Shown: one piece after another, positions 17,261 through 26,132 of the stretch
Position numbering within the stretch: position 1 is the stretch's first letter
Layout: every line of letters begins with the position of its first letter
DNA from: Celeribacter persicus
GTDB lineage: Bacteria > Pseudomonadota > Alphaproteobacteria > Rhodobacterales > Rhodobacteraceae
DNA: 64,000 nt
Reading direction: 5' to 3'
NCBI RefSeq assembly: GCF_003050785.1
Contig: NZ_QAOH01000001.1
Location: 1-64,000 of the forward strand
Notes under the pieces: generated by a model
The model's database searches: none
Seen by the model: only the letters and a program-made list of their open reading frames with translations
Told to the model about the DNA's origin: nothing
Position numbers and translations under genes: made by a program

Positions 17261-17401
17261 GGGGCCCCGTGCGCTGTGTTCTATGCGTGCAATATGCCCG
17301 CCAAGCCCCTCTCCGCACAAGCGCCAAAACGCCTCGTTCGCAAAACGAAATCCCGGCCAACCGATCAGAAACACGAAGGATTTTCCGTCAGGGTGGCGAC
17401 C

Positions 17402-18214
17402 TCAAGGCGCGCTCTGCTCCAGACGCCCGCCTACACGGATCTGTTTCACGCGTGTCGCCTTGCCGGAACGATCATCGGTTTCGACATACACGCCCGAGAG
17501 GGTCACTTCGCCCTTGGCAGGCTCGAACCGCCCCTTGCCCATACCCGTCACGAAGCGGCGCAGTGGCTCAGCCTTGTCCATGCCAATGACCGAATTGTAG
17601 TCACCGCACATGCCCGCATCGGTCAGATAGGCCGTCCCCCCCGGCAGGATTTGCGCATCGCCCGTGCAAACATGGGTATGCGTGCCAACCACCACCGAGG
17701 CTTTGCCATCGCAGAAATGTCCCATGGCCATTTTCTCCGACGTCGCCTCACAATGCACATCCACGAGGATCGCCTGCACCGCACCGCCGAGCTTGTGGTT
17801 CATGAACACCTGATCCATCGCCGAAAACGGATCATCGAAGGCGCGTTTCATGAAGACCTGCCCAAGGATTTGCGCCACGAGGATGCGCCGCCCGCGCCGG
17901 TCTTCGAATATCCGCACGCCGCGCCCCGGCGCCGCCTTGGCGAAATTGATCGGGCGAATGATGCGGGTCTCGCGTTCGCAGAACTGCATCATGTCCTTCT
18001 GATCAAAGGCATGGTCGCCCAGCGTCAGGCAATCGACCTCCGCTTCCAGCAATTCCTTGGCATGGTCGCCCGACAGGCCCATGCCATTGGTGGCATTCTC
18101 GCCGTTGACCACGACGAAATCGAGGCCCCAGTCCTTGCGCAACTGCGGCACGCGCTCCATGACGGCCTTGCGCCCGGCGCTGCCGACGATATCTCCGAGA
18201 AACAGGATTTTCAT
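17402..18214 (-). CDS. YmdB-type metallophosphoesterase (TIGR00282)
   Basis: The 270-residue protein starts MKILFLGDIVGSAGRKAV and shows the family's dinuclear metal motifs: GDIVG, VVNGENATNG, LTLGDHAFD and VVGTHTHVCTGD. Bacillus YmdB hydrolyses 2',3'-cyclic AMP and affects biofilm and sporulation gene expression; the role in alphaproteobacteria is less known. ATG 18214 gives the canonical N-terminus, with an ATG four codons upstream at 18226 as alternative. It lies near the folate cyclo-ligase gene, with an aldolase gene between. Confidence 0.92.
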   Translation of the reverse strand: MKILFLGDIVGSAGRKAVMERVPQLRKDWGLDFVVVNGENATNGMGLSGDHAKELLEAEVDCLTLGDHAFDQKDMMQFCERETRIIRPINFAKAAPGRGVRIFEDRRGRRILVAQILGQVFMKRAFDDPFSAMDQVFMNHKLGGAVQAILVDVHCEATSEKMAMGHFCDGKASVVVGTHTHVCTGDAQILPGGTAYLTDAGMCGDYNSVIGMDKAEPLRRFVTGMGKGRFEPAKGEVTLSGVYVETDDRSGKATRVKQIRVGGRLEQSAP

Positions 18215-18294
18215 GGCGTCAGCCATAGGCCCGCACGCGCCCGCGTGCAAGCGGACCTGTTTCCTTTGTGCCCAAAATACTCGAAAACCCGACG

Positions 18295-19065
18295 TCAGGC
18301 GTCGCGAAACCGGCTCAGAAGCCCCTGCGCGCTGCGCATCAGCATCACCGCGTCGATGCCCAAGGCGGTGAAACGCGTGCCCGCCGCAATCGAGCGTTGC
18401 AACATCGCCTCGTCAAGCGTCACGATCCCCGAAGGCACGCCCAGCTCTTTGAGACGGGTAATCGCCCCTTCGACCGCCACCTGCACCTCGGGAGCTGCGA
18501 GATTGCCCGGGTATCCCATATCGGCCGCAAGATCGGCCGGCCCGATGAAGACCGCATCCACACCCTCGACCGTGGCGATCTCTTCAAGCGCGTCGAGGGC
18601 GGCACGGGTTTCGATCTGGACGATCAGACAAAGCTCGTCCTTGGCCTTGTTACCGTAATCCGCAATCGCACTGTACCGTCCGGCACGCGTCGCACTGTTG
18701 TAACCGCGCACGCCTTCGGGGGCGAACCGCATGGCGGCGACGGCAGCGCGGGCCTCCTCGGCGGAATTGATCATCGGCACCATCAGCGTCTGCGCCCCCT
18801 GATCGAGGTGGCGTTTGATCAGAGCCGTGTTGCGTTCGCAGACGCGCACCACCGCCGAACAGGTCGGATAGCCTGCCAGCGTCTGAAGACAGGGGCGCAC
18901 CTGAGGCACGTCGAAGGCGCCATGTTCCCCGTCGATCAGAACCCAGTCATAACCCGCCGCGGCCAGAAGTTCTGTCATGTCCGGCCCGCCGAAGGTCTGC
19001 CAGATACCCCATTGCTGACGCCCTTCTTTGAGCGCCTGTTTGAACCGGTTGACGGGAAGTTCCAT
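18295..19065 (-). CDS. HpcH/HpaI-family aldolase
   Basis: The 256-residue protein matches class II pyruvate aldolases: the start NRFKQALKEGRQQWGIW, the catalytic-histidine region YDWVLIDGEHGAFD, the metal-ligand glutamate in LIVQIETRAALD and the glycine/aspartate loop VFIGPADLAADMGYPG. These enzymes cleave 4-hydroxy-2-oxo acids to pyruvate and an aldehyde, often at the end of aromatic or sugar-acid breakdown. No pathway partner is adjacent. ATG 19065 is preceded by GAGAGAAC; the frame reaches 19080. Confidence 0.9.
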   Translation of the reverse strand: MELPVNRFKQALKEGRQQWGIWQTFGGPDMTELLAAAGYDWVLIDGEHGAFDVPQVRPCLQTLAGYPTCSAVVRVCERNTALIKRHLDQGAQTLMVPMINSAEEARAAVAAMRFAPEGVRGYNSATRAGRYSAIADYGNKAKDELCLIVQIETRAALDALEEIATVEGVDAVFIGPADLAADMGYPGNLAAPEVQVAVEGAITRLKELGVPSGIVTLDEAMLQRSIAAGTRFTALGIDAVMLMRSAQGLLSRFRDA

Positions 19066-19101
19066 GGTGTTCTCTCTCAAAAGGTGAGCACGTCGCGCAT
19101 T

Positions 19102-19668
19102 CTAAAACGTAAGCACTTCGCGCTCGGTCACGATTGCATCAAGCGGCGCATCGGTCGGCTCGACGGGCAAGTTCGGCAGTTCCTGCGCGGCATAGACCAA
19201 CCCCACGGCGAAAACCGGGCCACGCGCGCGCAACATCGCCAGAGTGCGGTCATAGAACCCGCCACCATAGCCCAGACGATGCCCCGCACGGTTGAAGGCC
19301 AGCATCGGCACGATCACCACCTCGGGCACCACCGGCTCCGAACGTTCCGGGATCAGCGCGCCGAACGCTCCTTCGACCATCGCGAACTCCGGCGTCCAGC
19401 GGTCGAACCGCAGGGGGTGCGCTTTTGCCTCCACCACCGGGACGGCGACCGGGCCGCGCCCGTGCAGCACTGTCATCGCCGGGCGTGGGTCGATCTCACT
19501 GCCCAGAGGCATATAGCCCGCCGTCACCTTGCCCCGATGCGGGGTCAGAAAGCCCAGAAGCAGTTTCGAAGCCTGTTCGGCGGCCCCCATGCCCCGCGCA
19601 TGGGCGCGATCACGCACCTCTCTCGCCTGCCGACGCATCTGCGCCTTCACATCCTGAATATTGTTCAC
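19102..19668 (-). CDS. 5-formyltetrahydrofolate cyclo-ligase
   Basis: This 188-residue cytosolic enzyme converts 5-formyl-THF to 5,10-methenyl-THF using ATP. The signatures are KAQMRRQAREVRDRAH at the N-terminus, EIDPRPA in the middle and the substrate loop RLGYGGGFYDRTLA. I place the start at GTG 19668, whose GTGA overlaps the mgtE stop, which gives the normal family length and implies translational coupling. The much longer open frame to 20154 is antisense-like low-complexity sequence inside mgtE. Confidence 0.9.
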   Translation of the reverse strand: MNNIQDVKAQMRRQAREVRDRAHARGMGAAEQASKLLLGFLTPHRGKVTAGYMPLGSEIDPRPAMTVLHGRGPVAVPVVEAKAHPLRFDRWTPEFAMVEGAFGALIPERSEPVVPEVVIVPMLAFNRAGHRLGYGGGFYDRTLAMLRARGPVFAVGLVYAAQELPNLPVEPTDAPLDAIVTEREVLTF

Positions 19669-21056
19669 AACAGCACCACACCCGCCAAACCAAGAAAAGC
19701 AAAGAAACCCACAACATCCGTCACCGTGGTCACGAAGGCGCCCGAGGCCAGAGCCGGGTCGACCCCCACGCGTTCGAGAAGGACGGGCACCCCGATCCCC
19801 GCCAGCCCCGCAATCACCAGATTGATCACCATAGCCGCACCGATCACCGCGCCTAGCGCCGGAGAGCCGAACCACAAAATCCCAACCGCCCCCATGATCA
19901 CGGCAAAGACCAGCCCGTTGGCCAGCCCCACAAGCACCTCGCGTCGGATCACGCGCCAGACGTTCGCTCCCGTGAGGTCGCGCGTCGCGATGGCGCGCAC
20001 CGCCACCGTCAGCGCCTGTGTGCCCGCATTGCCACCCATGGAGGCCACGATGGGCATCAACACGGCGAGCGCCACGAACCGCGCGATGGTATCTTCGAAC
20101 TGCGCGATCACCATGGACGCAAGGATCGCCGTCACGAGGTTCACCGCCAACCACGGAAGCCGCTGTTTCACCGTGTCGCTCACCCGGTCGGCAAGAGAGC
20201 CCTCGCCCACACCGGCAAGTCGCATGATGTCCTCTTCATGTTCCTCGTCGAGCACGTTCATCGCGTCGTCGATGGTGATCACCCCGACGACACGGTCGTT
20301 TTCGTCCACCACGGGGGCGGAAATCATGTGATACTGGTTGAACGCATAGGCCACGTCGGTTTCGCTCTCATCGACGCGAAAGGTGCGAAACCCCGGTTCC
20401 AGAAGCTCGATCAAGGGCTGGCTGCGCGGCGCGCCAAGGATCTTGCCCAGCGTCACATGTCCCACCGGGTGCATTTTCGGGTCGATCAGCACCATGTGGT
20501 AGAAATCTTCCGGAAGCTCCTCGGCCTCGCGCATGAAGTCGATGGCCTGCCCGACGGTCCAGTGCTCGGGCCCCATGACAACCTCGCGCTGCATCAGACG
20601 CCCGGCGGAGAACTCCGGGTAGGACAGGGATTTCTCGACCGCGACCCGGTCGGCATCCTCAAGGCTTGCAAGGATCGCCTCCTGCGCGGCCTCATCAAGG
20701 TCCTCGACAAGGTCCACGACGTCGTCCGACTCCATGTCCCGGACCGCTTCGGCCAGAACCTCGGGCCTGAGGACATGGATCACCTCATCGCGGATGCCCT
20801 CATCGAGTTCCGACAGGATCTCCCCGTCGAATTCCTCGCCATAGAGCAGAATCAGCCGCCGCCGGTCATAGGCGTTCACCTGTTCGAGCATGTCGGCGAT
20901 GTCGGCCGCATGCAGCGGTTCCATCAGCTCGATCAGCTTCGCCCGGTCTCCGGTATCGACCGCATAAAGAATGGCGCTGAGCACCCTGGCGCTCAACGAA
21001 TAGCCATCTTCTTCGAGTTCGGCCTTCTCTGTGATATCCGCGTCTTCTTCGACCAT
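19665..21056 (-). CDS. mgtE: MgtE-family magnesium transporter
   Basis: The 463-residue channel has an acidic N-terminal superhelical domain (about 35-135), a CBS pair (about 140-265, with APVVDENDRVVGVITIDDAM) and five C-terminal helices. The pore signature is GGNAGTQALTVAVRAIA. Cytosolic Mg closes the channel through the acidic domains, as known for the family. It is co-transcribed with the folate cyclo-ligase downstream (4-base overlap) and divergent from guanine deaminase across 136 bp. Confidence 0.95.
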   Translation of the reverse strand: MVEEDADITEKAELEEDGYSLSARVLSAILYAVDTGDRAKLIELMEPLHAADIADMLEQVNAYDRRRLILLYGEEFDGEILSELDEGIRDEVIHVLRPEVLAEAVRDMESDDVVDLVEDLDEAAQEAILASLEDADRVAVEKSLSYPEFSAGRLMQREVVMGPEHWTVGQAIDFMREAEELPEDFYHMVLIDPKMHPVGHVTLGKILGAPRSQPLIELLEPGFRTFRVDESETDVAYAFNQYHMISAPVVDENDRVVGVITIDDAMNVLDEEHEEDIMRLAGVGEGSLADRVSDTVKQRLPWLAVNLVTAILASMVIAQFEDTIARFVALAVLMPIVASMGGNAGTQALTVAVRAIATRDLTGANVWRVIRREVLVGLANGLVFAVIMGAVGILWFGSPALGAVIGAAMVINLVIAGLAGIGVPVLLERVGVDPALASGAFVTTVTDVVGFFAFLGLAGVVLL

Positions 21057-21192
21057 GCCCTGCCCGTTTGCTCGTCACCGGCGACCTTATGACAGCTTGC
21101 CTGCGAGAAACAGGGGCAAGATTGATTTACCTTGCCCTTTCCAGCGCCTAATCTGCCCCTGAGGTTAAGAGCGGTTAATCAAAAGGACCCCG

Positions 21193-22485
21193 ATGGACAA
21201 GCTGATTGCAGGACAGGTCGTCACCTATCACGGCAACCCTTTCGAGATTCCCGCCGAAGAAGCCGTTCAGGTGCTGTCCGATGCGGCGATCCTGATCCGG
21301 GACGGGCATGTCGTCTCGATCGGGGGGCGCGATCACATGCGCGCCAAACACCACGAGGCCGAGTTCTTCGACCATGGCCCGGCGCTGATCGTTCCGGGGT
21401 TCATCGACGCCCATGCCCATTATCCGCAAACCGCAATGATCGCGAGCTGGGGTAAACGGCTCATTGACTGGCTCAACACCTACACCTTCCCGGAGGAGGC
21501 AAAATTCGCCGATCCCGCCTATGCCCACGACATCGCAGGGCGCTATCTTGACCTGCTTCTGGCCAATGGCACCACCACGGTCACGTCGTTCTGCACGATC
21601 CATCCCGGTTCGGTCGAGGCGCTGTTTCAGGCCGCCGAGGACCGGAGCATGCGGATCGTGGCGGGCAAGACCTGCATGGATCGCGACACCGCGCCCGACT
21701 TCCTGCGCGACACGGCAAAGGCGGCCTATGACGAGAGCAAGGCCCTCATCGGTCGCTGGCACGGCAACGGTCGGGCCACCTATGCGATCACACCACGCTT
21801 CTCGCCCACCTCGACGCCGGAACAACTCGACGCTCTGGGGCGGCTCTGGGCCGAATATCCGGACTGTCTGATGCAGACGCATCTGTCGGAACAGCTCGAC
21901 GAGATCGAATGGGTCAAGGGGCTTTACCCCGACGCACGCGATTACCTCGATACGTATGAGCAATTCGGGCTGGTGCGTGAGGGCGCACTTTTCGGCCATG
22001 CGATCCATCTGGAGCCACGCGAGATCGCCCATCTCAAGGCGATGGATTGTTCGCTGATCCACTGCCCGACGTCCAACACCTTCATCGGCTCGGGTCTTTT
22101 CGACATGGGCGCGCGCAAGGGCGAAGGGTTTCGCGTCGGCCTTGCCACCGATACAGGCGGCGGGTCGTCTTTCTCGATGTTGCGCACCATGGCGGCAACC
22201 TATGAGATCGGCCAGCTCACCCATACCGCAATCCACCCGGCACAGCTTTTGTGGCTTGCCACCTATGGCTCCGCCGAAGCCCTGCATATGCAGGACAAGA
22301 TCGGCGCCATCGCACCGGGCATGGAGGCGGATTTCGCCGTCATAGACCTCGCCTCCACCCCCGCCATCGCTCAACGTGCGATCCGCGCGGAAACGATCTG
22401 GGAAGAAGTGTTTCCGACCATCATGATGGGCGACGACCGGGCGATCATCGCCTCCTACGTCATGGGCGAACGCGCAGCGCTCTGA
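21193..22485 (+). CDS. guaD: Guanine deaminase
   Basis: The 430-residue amidohydrolase converts guanine to xanthine. Zinc ligands are visible in GFIDAHAHYPQTAM, MQTHLSEQLDE, LFGHAIHLEPRE and ATDTGGGSSFSML; the last, with the CPTSNTFIGSG segment, is characteristic of guanine deaminases. AAAAGGACCCC precedes the start. It faces, stop to stop with no gap, a CAP lipoprotein, and beyond that lies an 8-oxoguanine deaminase on the other strand. Confidence 0.95.
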   Translation: MDKLIAGQVVTYHGNPFEIPAEEAVQVLSDAAILIRDGHVVSIGGRDHMRAKHHEAEFFDHGPALIVPGFIDAHAHYPQTAMIASWGKRLIDWLNTYTFPEEAKFADPAYAHDIAGRYLDLLLANGTTTVTSFCTIHPGSVEALFQAAEDRSMRIVAGKTCMDRDTAPDFLRDTAKAAYDESKALIGRWHGNGRATYAITPRFSPTSTPEQLDALGRLWAEYPDCLMQTHLSEQLDEIEWVKGLYPDARDYLDTYEQFGLVREGALFGHAIHLEPREIAHLKAMDCSLIHCPTSNTFIGSGLFDMGARKGEGFRVGLATDTGGGSSFSMLRTMAATYEIGQLTHTAIHPAQLLWLATYGSAEALHMQDKIGAIAPGMEADFAVIDLASTPAIAQRAIRAETIWEEVFPTIMMGDDRAIIASYVMGERAAL

Positions 22486-22998
22486 TCAGCGACAGGGTTT
22501 GGCAAACACAGCCACGAACAGGTTGTTCGGCCCGATGCCAATGCCCACGTCCTGCACCTCGCCATTCAGAAGATTGGCGCGGTGGCCTTTCGATTGCATC
22601 CAGCCCTGAACCGCCTGCTGTGCGCTCGGATAGCCGACCGACAGGTTCTCGGACACGTAACAATAAGAATAACCCGCCGCCCGAACCCGATCACCGACGG
22701 TGGAGCCGTTCCTGCCGGTGTGCGAGAGACCGTTTCGCGCCGCCAGATCACCCGTATGCCACTGCGCCGCCGTGGTGAGTGCTGCGTTGTAACTCAACGG
22801 GCTGCGCCCCTGTCTCGCACGTTCGGCGTTGATCAGGGCGATAATCTGCGCCTCCTGTTCCATCGCACCCGGCGTGGCAGTCGCGGCCGTTGTTACCGGG
22901 GTGATCGCGCCAAAGCCCGCGCCGGTCTCCGGCCCACAGGCTACAAGAGCCAGCGCCCCAAACATCAGAACACCTGCCCGCATTGTCTTATGTTTCAT
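22486..22998 (-). CDS. CAP/SCP-domain lipoprotein
   Basis: The 170-residue protein has a lipoprotein signal peptide with lipobox LVAC (Cys about residue 21), then a CAP (SCP/PR1) domain: IIALINAERARQGRSPLSYN, the metal-site regions AAQWHTGDLAARNGLSHTG and SENLSVGY, and GWMQSKGHRANLL. Bacterial CAP proteins are secreted and mostly of unknown function. AAGGA touches ATG 22998, so ATG 22983 is a possible alternative start. Confidence 0.88.
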   Translation of the reverse strand: MKHKTMRAGVLMFGALALVACGPETGAGFGAITPVTTAATATPGAMEQEAQIIALINAERARQGRSPLSYNAALTTAAQWHTGDLAARNGLSHTGRNGSTVGDRVRAAGYSYCYVSENLSVGYPSAQQAVQGWMQSKGHRANLLNGEVQDVGIGIGPNNLFVAVFAKPCR

Positions 22999-23018
22999 TC
23001 CTTCGATCCCTTTGCGTC

Positions 23019-24362
23019 TCAACTGTCTCTCAAACCCAGCGCCAGCGCCTTTTGCCGCGCGAGTGTCCCGGCCATGTCGATGGTCGTCACCCAACTGTCG
23101 GCGACCACATGGCGCCCCTCGACGAACAGGTCCTTCACGATCATCGGCCCCGCGAGCAAAAGCGCCGCCGGGTCCCAGCTTCCGGCCGCTTCCACATCCG
23201 ACATATCCCAGACCGCGATATCCGCGCGTTTGCCGGGGGCAAGACTGCCGATGTCATCGCGCCCCAGAACCTCCGCGCCCCCGCGCGTCGCAATCTCCAG
23301 CATCTCGCGCGGGCTCATCTTGTCGGCACCGTAATGCACCCGCTGCAACAGCATGCCGGTGCGCGCCTCCATGATCAGGTTGCCGGTGTCGTTCGAGGCC
23401 GAACCGTCGACGCCGAGACCCACCTTGACGCCCGCGTCCCGCATCGGGCGGACTGGGGCGATGCCGGAGCCAAGGCGGCAATTCGAGCAGGGACAATGCG
23501 CCACGCCGGTCCGGGTCCGGGCGAAGAGGGAGATTTCTTCCCGGTCGAGCATCACACAATGGGCGTGCCATACGTCCGGCCCGGTCCAGCCCAGTTCCTC
23601 GGCATATTGACCGGGCCGCATCCCGAATTTTTCGAGGCTGTAGGCAATATCCTCGTCATTCTCCGCCAGATGGGTATGCATCATAACGCCCTTGTCACGG
23701 GCGAGGATGGCGCTGTTGCGCATCAGCTCTCGCGATACGGAAAACGGCGAACAGGGCGCGACGCCCACACGGATCATCGCACCGGGGTTCGGATCATGGA
23801 AGGCGTCGATCACCCGGATACAATCGTTGAGAATGTCCTCTTCGCGCTCCACAAGACTGTCCGGCGGCAGACCGCCAAGGCTTTCGCCGATGGACATCGA
23901 ACCGCGCGTCGCGTGAAGCCGCAGCCCGATCGCCCGCGCCGCCTCGATCGTATCGTCAAGCCGTGCGCCGTTCGGGTAGAGATAGAGGTGATCCGAGGTC
24001 GTGGAACAGCCCGACAGCGCCAGTTCCGCCAGCCCCACCAGCGCAGAAATTCGCATATGCTCCGGGCCGAACCTGGCCCAGATCGGGTAAAGTGTCCTGA
24101 GCCAGCCGAACAACAGCGCATCCTGCGCGCCCGGCACCGCGCGGGTCAGGGTCTGGTAGAGATGGTGATGCGTGTTGACGAGCCCCGGCGTGACGAGGCA
24201 GCCGCGCGCGTCAACGATCTGCGCATCGTCGTCGTAAAGCCCCTGCCCGACCGCTTCGATCACCCCGTCCCGGACAAGGATATCGCCACCTTTGATCTCT
24301 CGCCGCGCATCATCCATGGTCAGGACGACATCCGCATTCCGGATCAGGAAACAGTGGTGCAT
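23019..24362 (-). CDS. 8-oxoguanine deaminase (amidohydrolase)
   Basis: The 447-residue protein has the cytosine/adenosine-deaminase-type amidohydrolase layout: PGLVNTHHHLYQTLTRAVPG, MHTHLAENDED, WHAHCVMLDREE and GLGVDGSASNDTGNL. These, and the N-terminus, resemble characterised 8-oxoguanine deaminases (to urate) rather than atrazine hydrolases. It reads toward the CAP lipoprotein gene (20 bp gap) and away from hisN. Together with guaD it suggests purine salvage or clearance of oxidised guanine; the exact substrate needs an assay. Confidence 0.85.
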   Translation of the reverse strand: MHHCFLIRNADVVLTMDDARREIKGGDILVRDGVIEAVGQGLYDDDAQIVDARGCLVTPGLVNTHHHLYQTLTRAVPGAQDALLFGWLRTLYPIWARFGPEHMRISALVGLAELALSGCSTTSDHLYLYPNGARLDDTIEAARAIGLRLHATRGSMSIGESLGGLPPDSLVEREEDILNDCIRVIDAFHDPNPGAMIRVGVAPCSPFSVSRELMRNSAILARDKGVMMHTHLAENDEDIAYSLEKFGMRPGQYAEELGWTGPDVWHAHCVMLDREEISLFARTRTGVAHCPCSNCRLGSGIAPVRPMRDAGVKVGLGVDGSASNDTGNLIMEARTGMLLQRVHYGADKMSPREMLEIATRGGAEVLGRDDIGSLAPGKRADIAVWDMSDVEAAGSWDPAALLLAGPMIVKDLFVEGRHVVADSWVTTIDMAGTLARQKALALGLRDS

Positions 24363-24401
24363 CGGGGCCTCCCTGAAGGGCCGCCGGCGCCTCCGGCGGG
24401 C

Positions 24402-25211
24402 TCAATATGTCGACAGTACCGCCAATGCCGCCTCATGCAACTCTTTGCTGGCCGCCGCGAGCACTCGCCCGCCTTCGAGCACCGGTTTGCCCTTCCAGTC
24501 GGTGACGATACCGCCTGCCGCCTCGATCACCCCGATGGGGGCGAGGATGTCATAGCTTTGCAGCCCCGCCTCGACCACGAGGTCGATCTGACCGGCGGCC
24601 AGAAGCGCATAGGCATAGCAATCCATGCCATATCGGGTGAGTTTGCAGCGGGCAGCCAGATCGTGAAATGCCTTGCCCTCCACCTCGCTGCCCACTTCGG
24701 GGAAGGTCGAGAAGATCACCGCCTCTTCCAGCGCCACACCTTTGCGCACCGCCAGAATGCTTGTGCGTTGCGGGCCGGTCAGCGTGGCGGTGCCCAGACC
24801 ACCGACGAAGCGCTCGCCGATATAAGGCTGGTCGATGACGCCATAGAGCACAGTGTTCGCATTGCGCACAGCGATCAACACCCCCCAGGTCGGCGTACCT
24901 GAGATAAAGCCGCGCGTGCCGTCAATCGGATCGAGCACCCAGGTGAGGCCCGACGTGCCCTCTTTGGGGCCGAATTCCTCGCCGATGATGCCATCCTCGG
25001 GACGACGCTCTTCGATCACTTTGCGCATCGCCTGCTCAGAACTGCGGTCGGCGACCGTCACCGGATCGAACCCGGCCTCCTTCTTGGATTCCGTACCAAG
25101 AGCCGCGCCCCGGAAATACCGGAGCGTGATCTCACGCGCCGCCTCTGCCGCCGCCGTCGCCGTTGCGATGATCTCCGCGCGCACCTCTGCGCTCAACTCT
25201 GACGCTGTCAT
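24402..25211 (-). CDS. hisN: Histidinol-phosphatase, inositol-monophosphatase fold
   Basis: The 269-residue enzyme has the metal-dependent phosphatase motifs DPVTVADRSSEQAMR, GIIGEEFG and WVLDPIDGTRGFISGTPTWG, and a C-terminal QSYDILAPIGVIEAAGG. The DGTRGFISG version of the motif is typical of HisN histidinol-phosphatases rather than generic inositol phosphatases. It would dephosphorylate L-histidinol phosphate in histidine biosynthesis. No other his gene is adjacent, which is usual for alphaproteobacterial hisN. Confidence 0.9.
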   Translation of the reverse strand: MTASELSAEVRAEIIATATAAAEAAREITLRYFRGAALGTESKKEAGFDPVTVADRSSEQAMRKVIEERRPEDGIIGEEFGPKEGTSGLTWVLDPIDGTRGFISGTPTWGVLIAVRNANTVLYGVIDQPYIGERFVGGLGTATLTGPQRTSILAVRKGVALEEAVIFSTFPEVGSEVEGKAFHDLAARCKLTRYGMDCYAYALLAAGQIDLVVEAGLQSYDILAPIGVIEAAGGIVTDWKGKPVLEGGRVLAAASKELHEAALAVLSTY

Positions 25212-25332
25212 GGTCTCTCCTGCCTCTGGCCTCTCTTGCGCACCGGCTGCGCGGCCCTTTCGCGGTAGACCCTCTGCCCCGGTGGGTCAAGCGAGGCGCC
25301 CCCGTTCCAGCACCCCAACCTGCACATCTGCC

Positions 25333-25371
25333 CAAAAAAGAAACGGCCCCGGCGTCGATGACGCGGGGGCC
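25333..25371 (-). terminator. Rho-independent terminator of the XRE regulator gene
   Basis: Two 12-base arms (25345-25356 and 25360-25371) pair with one mismatch around a 3-base loop. On the minus strand the stem is followed by GTTTCTTTTTTGG. It lies 23 bp after the regulator stop codon. Confidence 0.85.
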
Positions 25372-25393
25372 GGGTCTGGCAGATCGGAGCGGT

Positions 25394-25777
25394 TCAGGCG
25401 ACGTCAGAGAGCACGCGTGCCAGTTCGAACAGACGACGACGCTGGTTTTCCGGGATCGCGTAATAAGAGCGCACCAGTTCGAGCGCTTCCTTGTCGGCCA
25501 GAATATCGGCCGGAACGGAACCTTCCTCGCAATCCGGGGCAACCTGTGCCGCCATGGGCATGTCCATCCCTTCGAAAAAGAACGCCACAGGAACAGAAAG
25601 CGCCTCGGCAATATCCCAAAGCCGGGATGCGGACACTCGGTTCATCCCGGTTTCATATTTCTGGATCTGCTGGAACTTGATCCCGACCTTTTCCGCAAGC
25701 TGTTGCTGCGTCATGCCGACCATCCACCGACGATGGCGAATCCGCTTTCCCACATGGACATCCACGGGATGTTTCAT
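25394..25777 (-). CDS. XRE-family transcriptional regulator with C-terminal sensor tail
   Basis: The 127-residue protein has an HTH at residues 10-65 (RRWMVGMTQQQLAEKVGIKF, then QQIQKYETGMNRVSASRLW) and a short acidic C-terminal helical region. This build is common to Rhodobacterales phage-repressor-like global regulators. ATG 25777 follows AGGAG by eight bases. An inverted repeat in its promoter may be its own operator. Regulon unknown. Confidence 0.88.
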   Translation of the reverse strand: MKHPVDVHVGKRIRHRRWMVGMTQQQLAEKVGIKFQQIQKYETGMNRVSASRLWDIAEALSVPVAFFFEGMDMPMAAQVAPDCEEGSVPADILADKEALELVRSYYAIPENQRRRLFELARVLSDVA

Positions 25778-26132
25778 ACTGACCGCTCCTTGTATCGTGC
25801 TGCACGCCCTTAACCTATGCGTGTATAACACGTTTCTTAGGACCGGCCTGATGTCTCAACCTGTCTTTTTGGGCAGGATTTGACCATACTCCCCCAAATA
25901 GCTGTAAAAATGAGATTTTGAGGGGAAGAAATAGCGGAAATACCCCCCTGTGACGATCTGGCGCGGTCAAGGCCCCACTAAACCTGCGCGTGTTTTTTGA
26001 TCATTAATTGCGTTTTGCAATAATACTTCCATTCGAAACATCCCTTCCAAACACACGGAATCGGTTAAAATCGACTCGCCTCCGACACCTTTCGCATGGA
26101 CAGAGACGCCTGCAATCGCCACAAATTGCGCC
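25778..26132. other. Divergent intergenic region, AT-rich
   Basis: The 355 bp between the XRE regulator and the quinone oxidoreductase hold both promoters. Palindromes CGTGT-ATA-ACACG (25820-25832) and ATTGC-GTTTT-GCAAT (26007-26021) are visible. No coding frame or RNA gene was recognised. Confidence 0.5.
25820..25832 (-). promoter_or_regulatory. Perfect inverted repeat, candidate XRE operator
   Basis: CGTGT-ATA-ACACG sits 43 bp upstream of the regulator start, where a repressor would cover its own promoter. Confidence 0.4.

Noticed and set aside
19669-20154. Upstream in-frame extension of the folate cyclo-ligase frame
   Set aside because: It lies inside mgtE in another frame and is Gly/Arg/Asp-rich; the GTG at 19668 gives the normal enzyme length and overlaps the mgtE stop.
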